From contig CAWBZX010000013.1 of the NCBI GenBank assembly GCA_963793295.1, positions 248,001 through 312,000 of the forward strand: 64,000 nucleotides of DNA. Reading direction: 5' to 3'. Under the pieces are notes generated by a model, which was given only the letters and a program-made list of their open reading frames with translations, made no database searches and was not told the DNA's origin. A program made the translations under genes and the position numbers. The stretch's first letter is position 1, and every line of letters starts with the position of its first letter. This DNA is from JAHDHW01 sp963793295. GTDB lineage: Bacteria > Bacteroidota > Bacteroidia > Chitinophagales > Saprospiraceae. Shown here piece by piece: positions 16,899 to 24,735 of the stretch.

Positions 16899-16971
16899 TT
16901 ATTTGAAAAATTCAAGGAGTAATTTCTATAAAATCAATCTCCAAAAAATGCTTTTCTTTAAAAGAGCGGGG

Positions 16972-17002
16972 CAAAGTTATCACAATCGAAATAAAAGTGC
17001 AA
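16972..17002 (-). promoter_or_regulatory. Promoter of tRNA-Asn
   Basis: TTG at 17002-17000 and TAACTTTG at 16979-16972 on the minus strand are separated by 20 bases and match the Bacteroidota -33/-7 consensus. The predicted transcript starts about 65 bases before the tRNA. Confidence 0.6.
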
Positions 17003-17037
17003 TCTTTGTCCGATTTTTTTAATTAAATATTTTTTAA

Positions 17038-17958
17038 ATGAGTTTAGTAACTGTTGGAACCGTCGCTTTTGATTCTATTGAAACCCCTTTTGGTAAAGTC
17101 GATCGGGTCGTTGGAGGCGCAGCAACATACATTAGTTTGGCAGCTTCTTATTTTACCAAAAACCTTAATTTGGTCTCTGTTGTCGGCGATGATTTTCCAA
17201 ATACTGAACTGAAATACATGAAAAAGCGAGGTGTCAACATTGAAGGTTTGCAAATTAAAGAAGGAGAAAAATCATTCTTCTGGGCTGGAAAATATCATGA
17301 CAATATGAACTCGCGGGACACTTTGGTTACTGAACTTAATGTGTTGGCCGATTTCGATCCAATATTACCGGAAAGCTATAAAAAAGCAAAATATGTGATG
17401 CTCGGTAATCTGACTCCTGATATTCAAATGAAGGTGATCAAACAAATGAAAAAGCGGCCGAAGCTCATCGTGTTGGATACGATGAATTTTTGGATGGATA
17501 TCGCGATGGATAGCTTGAAAAAAGTAATTAAAGAGATTGATGTTTTGACGATCAACGATGAAGAAGCGCGCCAACTTTCCGGTGAATACTCGCTCGTAAA
17601 TGCTGCAAAAGTCATTCATAAAATGGGTCCGAAATTTTTAGTAATAAAAAAAGGAGAACACGGCGCTTTGCTTTTTCAGGGAAATAAAATTTTCTTTGCT
17701 CCAGCCCTTCCTTTAGCACAGGTTTTTGATCCAACGGGAGCAGGCGATACTTTTGCGGGTGGATTTATTGGCTATCTGGCCAAAACGGGTGATCTTTCTT
17801 TTGAAAACATGAAACGCGCGGTGATTTATGGTTCTGCAATGGCTTCCTTTTGTGTTGAAGAATTTAGTATCTCAAGGTTAAAAACACTCAAATCAAAAGA
17901 AATAAACACACGCGTCAAACGATTCGTAGACCTCGTTAATTTTGATGCGCAATTGTAA
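17038..17958 (+). CDS. PfkB-family sugar/nucleoside kinase
   Basis: The 306-residue protein has the PfkB signature DPTGAGDTFAGGF at 231-243, with Asp237 as catalytic base, and the N-terminal substrate-side motif VVGGAATYISLAAS at 24-37. LDTMNFWMD (146-154) and TINDEEARQLSG (171-182) match the phosphate and nucleotide-site neighbourhood of the ribokinase superfamily. The substrate cannot be read from sequence. The spacing and the absence of the phosphofructokinase-type N terminus point to a ribokinase/adenosine-kinase-like enzyme of the type conserved in Bacteroidota. It is a single gene bounded by tRNA-Asn and a strong terminator. Confidence 0.92.
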   Translation: MSLVTVGTVAFDSIETPFGKVDRVVGGAATYISLAASYFTKNLNLVSVVGDDFPNTELKYMKKRGVNIEGLQIKEGEKSFFWAGKYHDNMNSRDTLVTELNVLADFDPILPESYKKAKYVMLGNLTPDIQMKVIKQMKKRPKLIVLDTMNFWMDIAMDSLKKVIKEIDVLTINDEEARQLSGEYSLVNAAKVIHKMGPKFLVIKKGEHGALLFQGNKIFFAPALPLAQVFDPTGAGDTFAGGFIGYLAKTGDLSFENMKRAVIYGSAMASFCVEEFSISRLKTLKSKEINTRVKRFVDLVNFDAQL

Positions 17959-17965
17959 AGAGAAA

Positions 17966-17995
17966 ACCCGCTGAAAAATTAAATTCTCAGCGGGT
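17966..17995. terminator. Bidirectional terminator
   Basis: ACCCGCTGA (17966-17974) and TCAGCGGGT (17987-17995) form a perfect 9-bp stem. It lies between the convergent stops of the PfkB gene and the ExbB-like gene. Confidence 0.8.
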
Positions 17996-18007
17996 CTATA
18001 AAAATTA

Positions 18008-18769
18008 CTAAGCCGCAGATTTATAGATTCGGCTAATCAGATTATTAATAACATACGCTTTTGACTGAGAGAAAAAGGTGTCTAGTTCTTTCAAATAACG
18101 ATGATAAAAGAAATTTAAAACCAAACCAACCAATAACGCAACCAGCGTGGTATCAAAAGCAAGGTTTAAGCTTCTTGTAATTTGAGGCATTCCTTCCATT
18201 GTTTTTGCTAAATGCGCCATTCCGATAGAAGAAGATAAACCCAACAAAGTACCGATAAACCCTAATGAAATGATTGCTCCAAGCAAATACCTGACAATTT
18301 CCAGGTCTCCTTCCATTTCCTCTTTGCTGTTGTTTACCTGTGCATTAAAAACCTGGAGGGTTTCGCTAATCGATTGATCATTTCGATACTGGGTACATGC
18401 CTTTTTTATAAAATCACCAATTAGGGATTGTTGTCCACTTTTTTCTAATTGAATCGTTGTCAGTTTTATTTGAGCAACTTCATCGGGAGACAACACCAAT
18501 TGATCCTGCAAAGGCAACAATCCAAATTGAAAGCCTTTTTCCTGATGTTTGATAAATTTTCTTTTTTCTGCTATTTCAAACAAACTGTAAAAAAAGATAG
18601 CATAAATCAGTGCCTGAATAATACCTGCAGAAGAACCTCCCAAAACTTCAAAGAATCGATAAATACCAGACCCTTCGTTAAACAGGCTCCCAAATAGGAT
18701 CAACAGTAACCATAACCCCAATGCGGGAATGATACTAAATATGATTTGAATTCGCTTTGTGTAAAACAT
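18008..18769 (-). CDS. MotA/TolQ/ExbB-type proton channel protein
   Basis: The 253-residue protein has four hydrophobic segments (about 8-29, 47-65, 161-183, 203-223), which is closer to MotA topology than to three-helix ExbB. The family core lies in the last two helices: GFIGTLLGLSSSIG (170-183) and LNLAFDTTLVALLVGLVLNF (201-220). A cytoplasmic loop of about 90 residues separates helix pairs. It is the last gene of a four-gene operon and starts two bases after the ExbD-like gene, so the two almost certainly form a stator-type channel that uses the proton or sodium gradient. What it drives is unknown: no TonB, Tol, Gld or flagellar partner lies nearby. Confidence 0.85.
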   Translation of the reverse strand: MFYTKRIQIIFSIIPALGLWLLLILFGSLFNEGSGIYRFFEVLGGSSAGIIQALIYAIFFYSLFEIAEKRKFIKHQEKGFQFGLLPLQDQLVLSPDEVAQIKLTTIQLEKSGQQSLIGDFIKKACTQYRNDQSISETLQVFNAQVNNSKEEMEGDLEIVRYLLGAIISLGFIGTLLGLSSSIGMAHLAKTMEGMPQITRSLNLAFDTTLVALLVGLVLNFFYHRYLKELDTFFSQSKAYVINNLISRIYKSAA

Positions 18770-18771
18770 AA

Positions 18772-19674
18772 TTAATTTTTTTTGAATTGATAAAAACCAT
18801 TTTTTTGCAATACGATAGTTCCAATAAGTGTACGTTCATTTCCCAGCTTCAACAGCTTAGAGAATGACTCACCTCGTTCATTATTCTTTTCATCTTTTGT
18901 ATAAATCAGCCCACTGATATTAACCGTCTTTTTGTTTGATTTGCTCTCCTTAAATTGAGCATAGATTTTATACTCTCCCGGAATAATTTCATCAAACTGT
19001 CTTACGGCTTCCTGGTTAGTTCGCAAGTCATTACCAAAGAGCCGGTTTCTGGATTTTCCACTATCCCATTGCCCAATCTTTTTGTCATTTTTACGAGCGC
19101 CGTAAACGCAACTGCTTCCGCTGCAAACAAATAAATCAACATTATCATTTTTATCCAGCCAGCTTATTTCAATGGAGACATTACACGGAACTGATGGTGC
19201 ATCCCCTCGATAAGTTGGCGGTTTTAATGTTGTATTTATCTCAGGATCTTGCTTTTCCTTTACCGGTGGTTTCTCTTCTGATTCCTTTTTGGTTTCAACC
19301 TTTTCGGGTTCGCTTTCCTTTTTGACTTTCACATCCGGAGGTTTATTAATCTCCTTTTCTTTTGAACTAGGGATTTCCTCTCGTTCATTGAAAGCAAATA
19401 AACGCTGCGGCGTTTCTTCTTTTTGAGGTAAATCTTTATAAGAAACCAAAATTGTAAAAAGCGTATCTCCTGCTTTTTTATACAACAAACTATCGTGAAG
19501 ATCTCCGTAAATTTTCATTTGCGTGGTATCGAAATACACAAAGGCTTGTTGGTCTTCAGCAGCAGATTCTCCTCCTTTTGGTGTTATGATAAACAAGAAG
19601 ATGATCGCTCCCAATGCACTTGTCAAAAGGTCTAATAATGACAAATTGAATATTTCCGTTTTTCGCCTGGACAT
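18772..19674 (-). CDS. ExbD/MotB-like anchor protein with DUF2135-like periplasmic domain
   Basis: The 300-residue protein has a short cytoplasmic N terminus and one membrane helix (about 11-31). Asp15 in SLLDLLTSALG takes the place of the essential ion-carrying aspartate of ExbD and MotB. A lysine/glutamate/proline-rich linker follows (about 95-150). The C-terminal region 163-298 is a beta-rich domain. Its VSIEISWLDKNDNVDLFV and PGEYKIYAQF stretches resemble DUF2135 (YfaP-type) domains, with a likely disulphide pair at Cys184 and Cys189. It has neither the ExbD periplasmic fold nor the OmpA-type peptidoglycan-binding domain of MotB. That combination is unusual and suggests a different load for the channel. 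Confidence 0.75.
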   Translation of the reverse strand: MSRRKTEIFNLSLLDLLTSALGAIIFLFIITPKGGESAAEDQQAFVYFDTTQMKIYGDLHDSLLYKKAGDTLFTILVSYKDLPQKEETPQRLFAFNEREEIPSSKEKEINKPPDVKVKKESEPEKVETKKESEEKPPVKEKQDPEINTTLKPPTYRGDAPSVPCNVSIEISWLDKNDNVDLFVCSGSSCVYGARKNDKKIGQWDSGKSRNRLFGNDLRTNQEAVRQFDEIIPGEYKIYAQFKESKSNKKTVNISGLIYTKDEKNNERGESFSKLLKLGNERTLIGTIVLQKNGFYQFKKN

Positions 19675-19705
19675 TTTTAATAGATTTTAATGATAAAATG
19701 CTAAT

Positions 19706-19975
19706 CTAACCCACCCTGAAGTTTGCCTTTATTGGAATTTTGGAAATAGAATTATCCGTTTGAATTTTTTGCTGAATCGGAAAATTGCATTGAATACATT
19801 TCATTCCGTTTCCTGGATTCTCGCTAGCACAATTCCGACATTGAATCTTGCTTATAGAGATTTGTGGCGCTTCCATTGGCATTTCCTGAAAAGTGAAGTT
19901 TCCTTCCATATTGCAATGCATACACTTTTGGGCTGCAATATGGTTTTCTGTGCTACAATTATTACAAGTCTTCAT
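19706..19975 (-). CDS. Small double zinc-ribbon protein
   Basis: The 89-residue protein starts at 19975 (MKTCNNCSTEN); an in-frame ATG at 20014 lies inside the barrel gene and is rejected. It holds two tandem zinc ribbons, each of two CxxC knuckles: Cys4/7 with Cys18/21, and Cys46/49 with Cys60/63. The region between them is rich in Met, Pro and Glu. There is no membrane segment. It lies four bases after the barrel gene and 31 bases before the ExbD-like gene, so it belongs to the operon and may be a cytoplasmic adaptor or regulator. Function unknown. Confidence 0.8.
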   Translation of the reverse strand: MKTCNNCSTENHIAAQKCMHCNMEGNFTFQEMPMEAPQISISKIQCRNCASENPGNGMKCIQCNFPIQQKIQTDNSISKIPIKANFRVG

Positions 19976-19979
19976 AATT

Positions 19980-20726
19980 CTAGTATTTATCTCCAAATGA
20001 AAAATGATATTCATATCCGATCGAAAACATAGTCGTCCGGTTTAATTGATCTCCTTTGTTGTCTACAAAAAAATCATTGGCGTTTTTATAGCGCGGATTA
20101 AATGAATCGCTTGATCCGAAGTCCCATGTCACGTTGAATTTGAGCTTGCTTTTATCGTTGACTCGAACAATAAGACCTGGTGAAACCTGGAAACCCATTT
20201 GGGTACTTTTGTAATCATCATTGACTCCTTCTCCGAAAAGCACTTTATAGTTTTGCTTTTCGACTTGGTCGCTACCAAAATATTCGATCTGATCATCGAT
20301 TTTACCACCAACGCCAAAATTAATCGACGGGCCAAAAGCGAAGGTCAGACCAATCTGATCTCCGAAGTATTTTCGATAGCCAAACAAAATAGGAATGCTT
20401 ACAAAGTGTATTTTTTCTTTTGCTGAATAGAAACCGACACCGTTTTCATCTTCGAAATTATCCGTTTGGTATTCACTCCCTTTTTGAAGGTATTGAACAC
20501 CTGTAGAAATAGTAAAATTCTGGATCTCAAATCCTAGTTCAACACCTCCATTCAAGCCTAATAGTTTGTTGGAAGAGGGATACAATTCTTTTAGATCTTC
20601 TGTAAATTTAAACTTGGATAGATTCACGCCACTATTGGCTCCAATAAAAAAAGAATTATGCTGTGCTTTAAGTACCATAAAACTTAAGGGAAAAAGCAGG
20701 GTGAATAATAATGCAATCTTTTTCAT
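19980..20726 (-). CDS. PorT-like outer-membrane beta-barrel protein
   Basis: The 248-residue protein has a signal peptide (about 1-21, ending VLKAQ). The mature part begins SFFIGANSGVNLSKFKF and shows alternating amphipathic strands, ending in GYEYHFSFGDKY, as expected for a barrel of the PorT/OMP_b-brl_2 type. It is the first gene of the operon that continues with the zinc-ribbon protein and the ExbD/ExbB-like pair. This suggests an outer-membrane component of an envelope-spanning apparatus. It could also be a general barrel that only shares the promoter. Confidence 0.8.
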   Translation of the reverse strand: MKKIALLFTLLFPLSFMVLKAQHNSFFIGANSGVNLSKFKFTEDLKELYPSSNKLLGLNGGVELGFEIQNFTISTGVQYLQKGSEYQTDNFEDENGVGFYSAKEKIHFVSIPILFGYRKYFGDQIGLTFAFGPSINFGVGGKIDDQIEYFGSDQVEKQNYKVLFGEGVNDDYKSTQMGFQVSPGLIVRVNDKSKLKFNVTWDFGSSDSFNPRYKNANDFFVDNKGDQLNRTTMFSIGYEYHFSFGDKY

Positions 20727-21079
20727 GTTTGTTGATTTTATAAAAAGGATTAAAGAATAAGGATTTCTTCATGCAGATAACCTTTCGTTGGTTATCGTTT
20801 ACATGACAAATAGACTAGATATAAATGTTAAGGTCTGTTATCGATTCCTTATCCTGCTGTTAAGTCGATGAATTTAACAACTTATTAAAGCATACCACCC
20901 AATCGTTAAGAGAAGTTAAATAGGCTATTTTACTGAAGGTGAAGGGCAATTTTTAATGTATAGAAAAGGCTATTTTAACATTTTTTCGAAAGCCCGATCA
21001 AATGTTAAACTTTAGGATTCTAAGAATTTTAAGGCATTAATTAGATCCTTTTTTTACAAAAATGACTTTTGGATAATTA
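20727..21079. other. 353-bp region upstream of the ExbB/ExbD-like operon
   Basis: No coding frame is convincing. It contains a 7-bp inverted repeat GATAACC/GGTTATC (20776-20782, 20790-20796) about 50 bases before the barrel start. It also contains two copies of GGCTATTTTA (20923-20932, 20968-20977), the first inside a palindrome AAATAG-G-CTATTT. These are candidate operator sites for the operon. Confidence 0.4.
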
Positions 21080-22132
21080 TTATTCCTTATTAGCCAGTTG
21101 GCCACAAGCAGCATCGATGTCTTTTCCACGGCTTCGTCTTACGGTTATCATGATATCTTTTTCGCGGAGGTATTTTGCAAAATTGTCGATATTATCTTCC
21201 GATGATTTTAAAAAAGGAGCTCCATCAATTGGATTGTATTCGATGATATTGACTTTCACCGGAAATCGTTTACACAGTTTTACGAGGTTAGCTGCATCTT
21301 CCAGACTGTCATTGAAGTTTTGAAAAGCGATGTATTCATAACTGATGCGATTGCGCGTTTTTTTATAAAAATATTCAATAGCATCCATCAGAGCTGATAA
21401 ATTATTTTGCTCATTGATCGGCATGATTTCGTCCCGTTTTTTATCATCCGCAGCATGAAGAGAAAGCGCCAGGTTAAATTTCACTTCGTCATCCGCTAAT
21501 TTTTTAATCATCTTGGCAATTCCGGCCGTGCTCACGGTGATTCGCTTTGGAGACATGTTCAGGCCTTCTGAAGAGGTCAAGTATTCTATACTTTTCATTA
21601 CATTTTTATACGCCAATAAAGGCTCTCCCATACCCATGTAAACGACATTGGTAAGTTGATGATCAAAGGTTTGAAGTGATTGATTATTAACTAAAACTAC
21701 CTGGTCATAAATTTCAGCAGCATCCAGATTTCGAACTCTGGTCATCCGCCCGGTTGCACAAAAAGTGCAGGCAAGACTACAACCAATCTGCGAAGAAACA
21801 CAAACTGTAAATCGATTGTCGGAAGGTACCGGAATCAAAACAGCTTCGACCATATGACCGTCATGAAGGCGATAGCGTGACTTGATTGTACCATCCAAAC
21901 TCCGCTGAACTTTGTTTTCTTGTATCGCATTGATACAAAATAATGTTGAAAGTTGTTCCCTCAATTTCTTGGAGAGGTTGGTCATTTCATCAAAAGACCT
22001 GGCGCCCTTTTGCCAGAGCCATTCATAGACTTGATTGGCGCGAAAGCGCGGCTCCCCCATCTCCGTGAAAATGCTAGTTAATTCTTCTTTTGAAAATTGA
22101 CGGATATCAGCCTTTACCGCATTTGCATTCAT
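21080..22132 (-). CDS. rlmN: 23S rRNA/tRNA adenine-C2 methyltransferase, radical SAM
   Basis: The 350-residue enzyme methylates C2 of A2503 in 23S rRNA and A37 in some tRNAs. The radical-SAM cluster motif is Cys118-x3-Cys122-x2-Cys125 (GCSLACTFCATG). The two cysteines needed for methyl transfer sit at the expected places: Cys111 in CVSSQIGC and Cys343 in DIDAACGQL near the C terminus. GMGEPLLAY is the SAM-binding GGE-type motif. Length and order are standard, so it is intact. Its promoter ends only a few bases from the ATG, so the transcript may have almost no leader. Confidence 0.97.
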   Translation of the reverse strand: MNANAVKADIRQFSKEELTSIFTEMGEPRFRANQVYEWLWQKGARSFDEMTNLSKKLREQLSTLFCINAIQENKVQRSLDGTIKSRYRLHDGHMVEAVLIPVPSDNRFTVCVSSQIGCSLACTFCATGRMTRVRNLDAAEIYDQVVLVNNQSLQTFDHQLTNVVYMGMGEPLLAYKNVMKSIEYLTSSEGLNMSPKRITVSTAGIAKMIKKLADDEVKFNLALSLHAADDKKRDEIMPINEQNNLSALMDAIEYFYKKTRNRISYEYIAFQNFNDSLEDAANLVKLCKRFPVKVNIIEYNPIDGAPFLKSSEDNIDNFAKYLREKDIMITVRRSRGKDIDAACGQLANKE

Positions 22133-22136
22133 CCTG

Positions 22137-22165
22137 CAAAGATACGGTGATTAAATAAAAGGCAA
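22137..22165 (-). promoter_or_regulatory. rlmN promoter, near-leaderless
   Basis: TTG (22165-22163), 18 bases, then TATCTTTG (22144-22137) exactly matches the Bacteroidota consensus. Only four bases separate the -7 box from the ATG at 22132. Confidence 0.65.
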
Positions 22166-22255
22166 TAATTTTTTTATACTTCGTGTCCCGAACGTAGTAA
22201 ATTTCAATAATCTCTTATGCTCATGATCTTTTTGAACCTAGTGCCAAGAATCTGT

Positions 22256-23383
22256 TTATTTATATTTAGTTGTATTAAAACCTACTGAAATGCCAAAACG
22301 GTGACTTTCATTTTTACCAGGGATAAAGAAAGCATTGACCGGAATATTCATACGTCCGGATTTAAAGGTTTTTCCAACGGCAAAAACAAAGCCTGCTAAA
22401 ATTGTAGGATCTCCTCGGCTATCCAACCGTTTTTGGATTTCAAAAGGATTTTCTTCTCCGGGGTTCGATGTTTTCCACTCGGATTGAAGATGCCAGATAT
22501 TGTTGTCATCATAATATCCATTTGCTACTTTTGAAAAAACGAGATTTGGTCCAAAAGCGAACTCCAACCCAATGCGATTGTGGCGCAATCCATTGAGAAA
22601 ACTTAAGCTTGGAATGAAAAATCCCTGATCCAGACCTGTGATGATCGGAATGAATTCGAAAAGTGCCTGGAAATTTCCTTCGTTGAGATATTTGATTTCG
22701 AATTGATACCCAAACTGGAACATGACCGGCATTGCATCGAAACCGCCCATAGATTTTTTGTCTTTATAAATTTGAGCAGTTTGTCCACTAAAAATGGTTA
22801 CTCCCATGCGTGGGCCACTCAGGTTGAGGCGGTCTGCTTCAGGGTTATTGATAGCATTGTCATAATCAAATTTTTTGGTTAGTTTAGTGAGCATATCCTG
22901 ATCGATTTCGAGCTCAAACATTTTGAGGAGTGTCATCCCAATCATGTGTTGAACCTGGTTTCTCAAATTGAGGTATTCCATGACCTGCGTTTTTTCAACC
23001 TGCTCCGTCCCAATATCGATTAGACGAAAGGTGATGACTATTGTCTCGCCATACAATTCCACACTTCCCGCTAGAATCTTGTCTGTTTTCAAGACTTTTC
23101 CAATATCCAGCAAGCATAATTTTCCGAAGCAATTGTCAATCTTTAATCCGTTTTTTTCAACCAGGTATTCCACATCATATTTATCCATGACCTGAAAAAC
23201 ACCTGTTTTGTCTAACTCGACTCTTGTGATGTTGCCCATTTGCACTGGATCCATTGTGAATCCTTTGGAATCAATATCCAATACTGCTATTGTCGTTTGG
23301 GAGTTGAAGTCTTGCCCCTGGAGTGAAAAAAAATTAGTCGTAATAATTAAAAGAGAAAAAGTTAGGAGGAAACTCGTTTTCAT
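22256..23383 (-). CDS. CsgG/LpoB-like secreted protein
   Basis: The 375-residue protein has a signal peptide (about 1-23). Residues 30-160 resemble the CsgG/LpoB-type alpha-beta domain: TTIAVLDIDSKGF, RVELDKTGVFQVMDKYDVE and ILAGSVELYGETIVITFRLI are the typical strand-helix pattern. CsgG has a lipidated cysteine, but this protein does not, and it lacks a pore segment I can identify. The C-terminal 190 residues are glycine- and aromatic-rich strands that look like a small outer-membrane barrel. I infer an envelope protein with a periplasmic recognition domain. No curli genes are nearby. Confidence 0.65.
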   Translation of the reverse strand: MKTSFLLTFSLLIITTNFFSLQGQDFNSQTTIAVLDIDSKGFTMDPVQMGNITRVELDKTGVFQVMDKYDVEYLVEKNGLKIDNCFGKLCLLDIGKVLKTDKILAGSVELYGETIVITFRLIDIGTEQVEKTQVMEYLNLRNQVQHMIGMTLLKMFELEIDQDMLTKLTKKFDYDNAINNPEADRLNLSGPRMGVTIFSGQTAQIYKDKKSMGGFDAMPVMFQFGYQFEIKYLNEGNFQALFEFIPIITGLDQGFFIPSLSFLNGLRHNRIGLEFAFGPNLVFSKVANGYYDDNNIWHLQSEWKTSNPGEENPFEIQKRLDSRGDPTILAGFVFAVGKTFKSGRMNIPVNAFFIPGKNESHRFGISVGFNTTKYK

Positions 23384-23587
23384 AAGCTTGAGTTTTTAGT
23401 TTAATAATTTATTTACGCTTCAAATTTCCATTGAATCTGAACTGTTAATCAAGTAAATTTCGATATTGTCATATTTTTAATTATTGAATATTAAGAAAAT
23501 AAAAAAATGTTTGCCTCCTTTTGTATAATTTCACATTTACACGAATAGCTATATTTTTATGCCCTTTAATTTTTCAAACGGAAACCC

Positions 23588-24616
23588 ATGTCCAGATTTT
23601 TAATGCTGATTAGCACTTTAATTTTAATGAATGCCTGCTCAATAAAACCTAAAGGAAGTTTTTCAATAGTTGAAATTCCTGTTGCTCCTGATTACAGCAA
23701 TTCTGAAAGCTGGGCTGCTTTACCTACAAAAAAAGACAGTGCTGATCGGACGCCTCATCCTTCTTTAATCGACCTACAGGCGACTGCTTTAGTAGATGTT
23801 TTTTTCCTACATCCGACAACCTTTACCGGAGATAAAGGTCAAAATAAATGGAATGGTCCCGTGAATGATGAAAAGCTAAACGAAAAAACAGATAAAGGTG
23901 CCATTCTTAATCAGGCCAGTATTTTCAATGGCGTTGGAAGAGTGTACGCCCCAAGATATCGACAGGCACATCTAAATGCCTATTTTCATAAGGATACTTC
24001 AGCCGTTAAGCAAGCCCTTGAATTAGCGTATCAGGATGTACGGAAAGCCTTTTTGTTTTATCTGGAACATTACAACAATGGACGACCAATCATCATTGCT
24101 GGGCATAGTCAGGGAACTTCACATGCAAAGTCGTTGATCCGGGAGCTTTTTGATGGAAAACCACTGCAGAAAAAACTAGTCGCAGCTTATCTTGTTGGTA
24201 TGCCTGTACCGGAAGATTATTTTGAAAATATTAAAATCTGTGAAAGTCCTGAAGAAACCAATTGTTTTTGTAGCTGGCGCAGCTGGCAAAAAGGGCATTA
24301 TCCTAAAAAATTTACTTCAAATAATAACATCGCTGTAACAAATCCACTAAGCTGGATGACCAACGAAGAATATGTTGACAAAAAGTTTAATGAAGGTTCA
24401 GTATTAAGAAAGTTTGAAAAGAGTTTTTATACTCAATTGGCAGATGCTCAGGTACATGATGGTTTGTTGTGGTTAACTAAGCCTCGTTTTCCCGGGAGTT
24501 TTTTTATTTGGTTTAAAAATTATCACGTTGCAGATTTTAATTTATATTATTTCAATGTCCGAAAAAATGCACAACAAAGAGCAAAGGCATTCCTAGGCAA
24601 CACTAGTAGTGAGTAA
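23588..24616 (+). CDS. DUF3089 alpha/beta-hydrolase lipoprotein
   Basis: The 342-residue protein begins with a lipoprotein-type signal (Cys17 in LMNACS). The body is a DUF3089 domain, an alpha/beta-hydrolase relative. VFFLHPTTF lies near 71-79, RVYAPRYRQAHLNAYF near 118-133, and the nucleophile elbow AGHSQGT at 171-177 gives Ser174. The C-terminal part has HVADFNLYYFNVRKNA, where the active-site histidine may lie. An esterase-type activity is likely but the substrate is unknown. It is a single gene 119 bases upstream of a histidine kinase on the same strand. Confidence 0.9.
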   Translation: MSRFLMLISTLILMNACSIKPKGSFSIVEIPVAPDYSNSESWAALPTKKDSADRTPHPSLIDLQATALVDVFFLHPTTFTGDKGQNKWNGPVNDEKLNEKTDKGAILNQASIFNGVGRVYAPRYRQAHLNAYFHKDTSAVKQALELAYQDVRKAFLFYLEHYNNGRPIIIAGHSQGTSHAKSLIRELFDGKPLQKKLVAAYLVGMPVPEDYFENIKICESPEETNCFCSWRSWQKGHYPKKFTSNNNIAVTNPLSWMTNEEYVDKKFNEGSVLRKFEKSFYTQLADAQVHDGLLWLTKPRFPGSFFIWFKNYHVADFNLYYFNVRKNAQQRAKAFLGNTSSE

Positions 24617-24735
24617 TCGTTTATCAATTAGTATATTTGGTAGGTTTTAGTTTATTAGAAAATAGGTTGATCGAGTAATTCAAATAATCCCTAAATTTTT
24701 AAAACGGATGACCTAAACCACACACAAATCAAAGA

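Noticed and set aside
18008..20726. Zorya-type defence system
   Set aside because: ZorA/ZorB-like channel logic is present, but there is no ZorC, ZorD or ZorE and the anchor lacks the OmpA-type peptidoglycan-binding domain.
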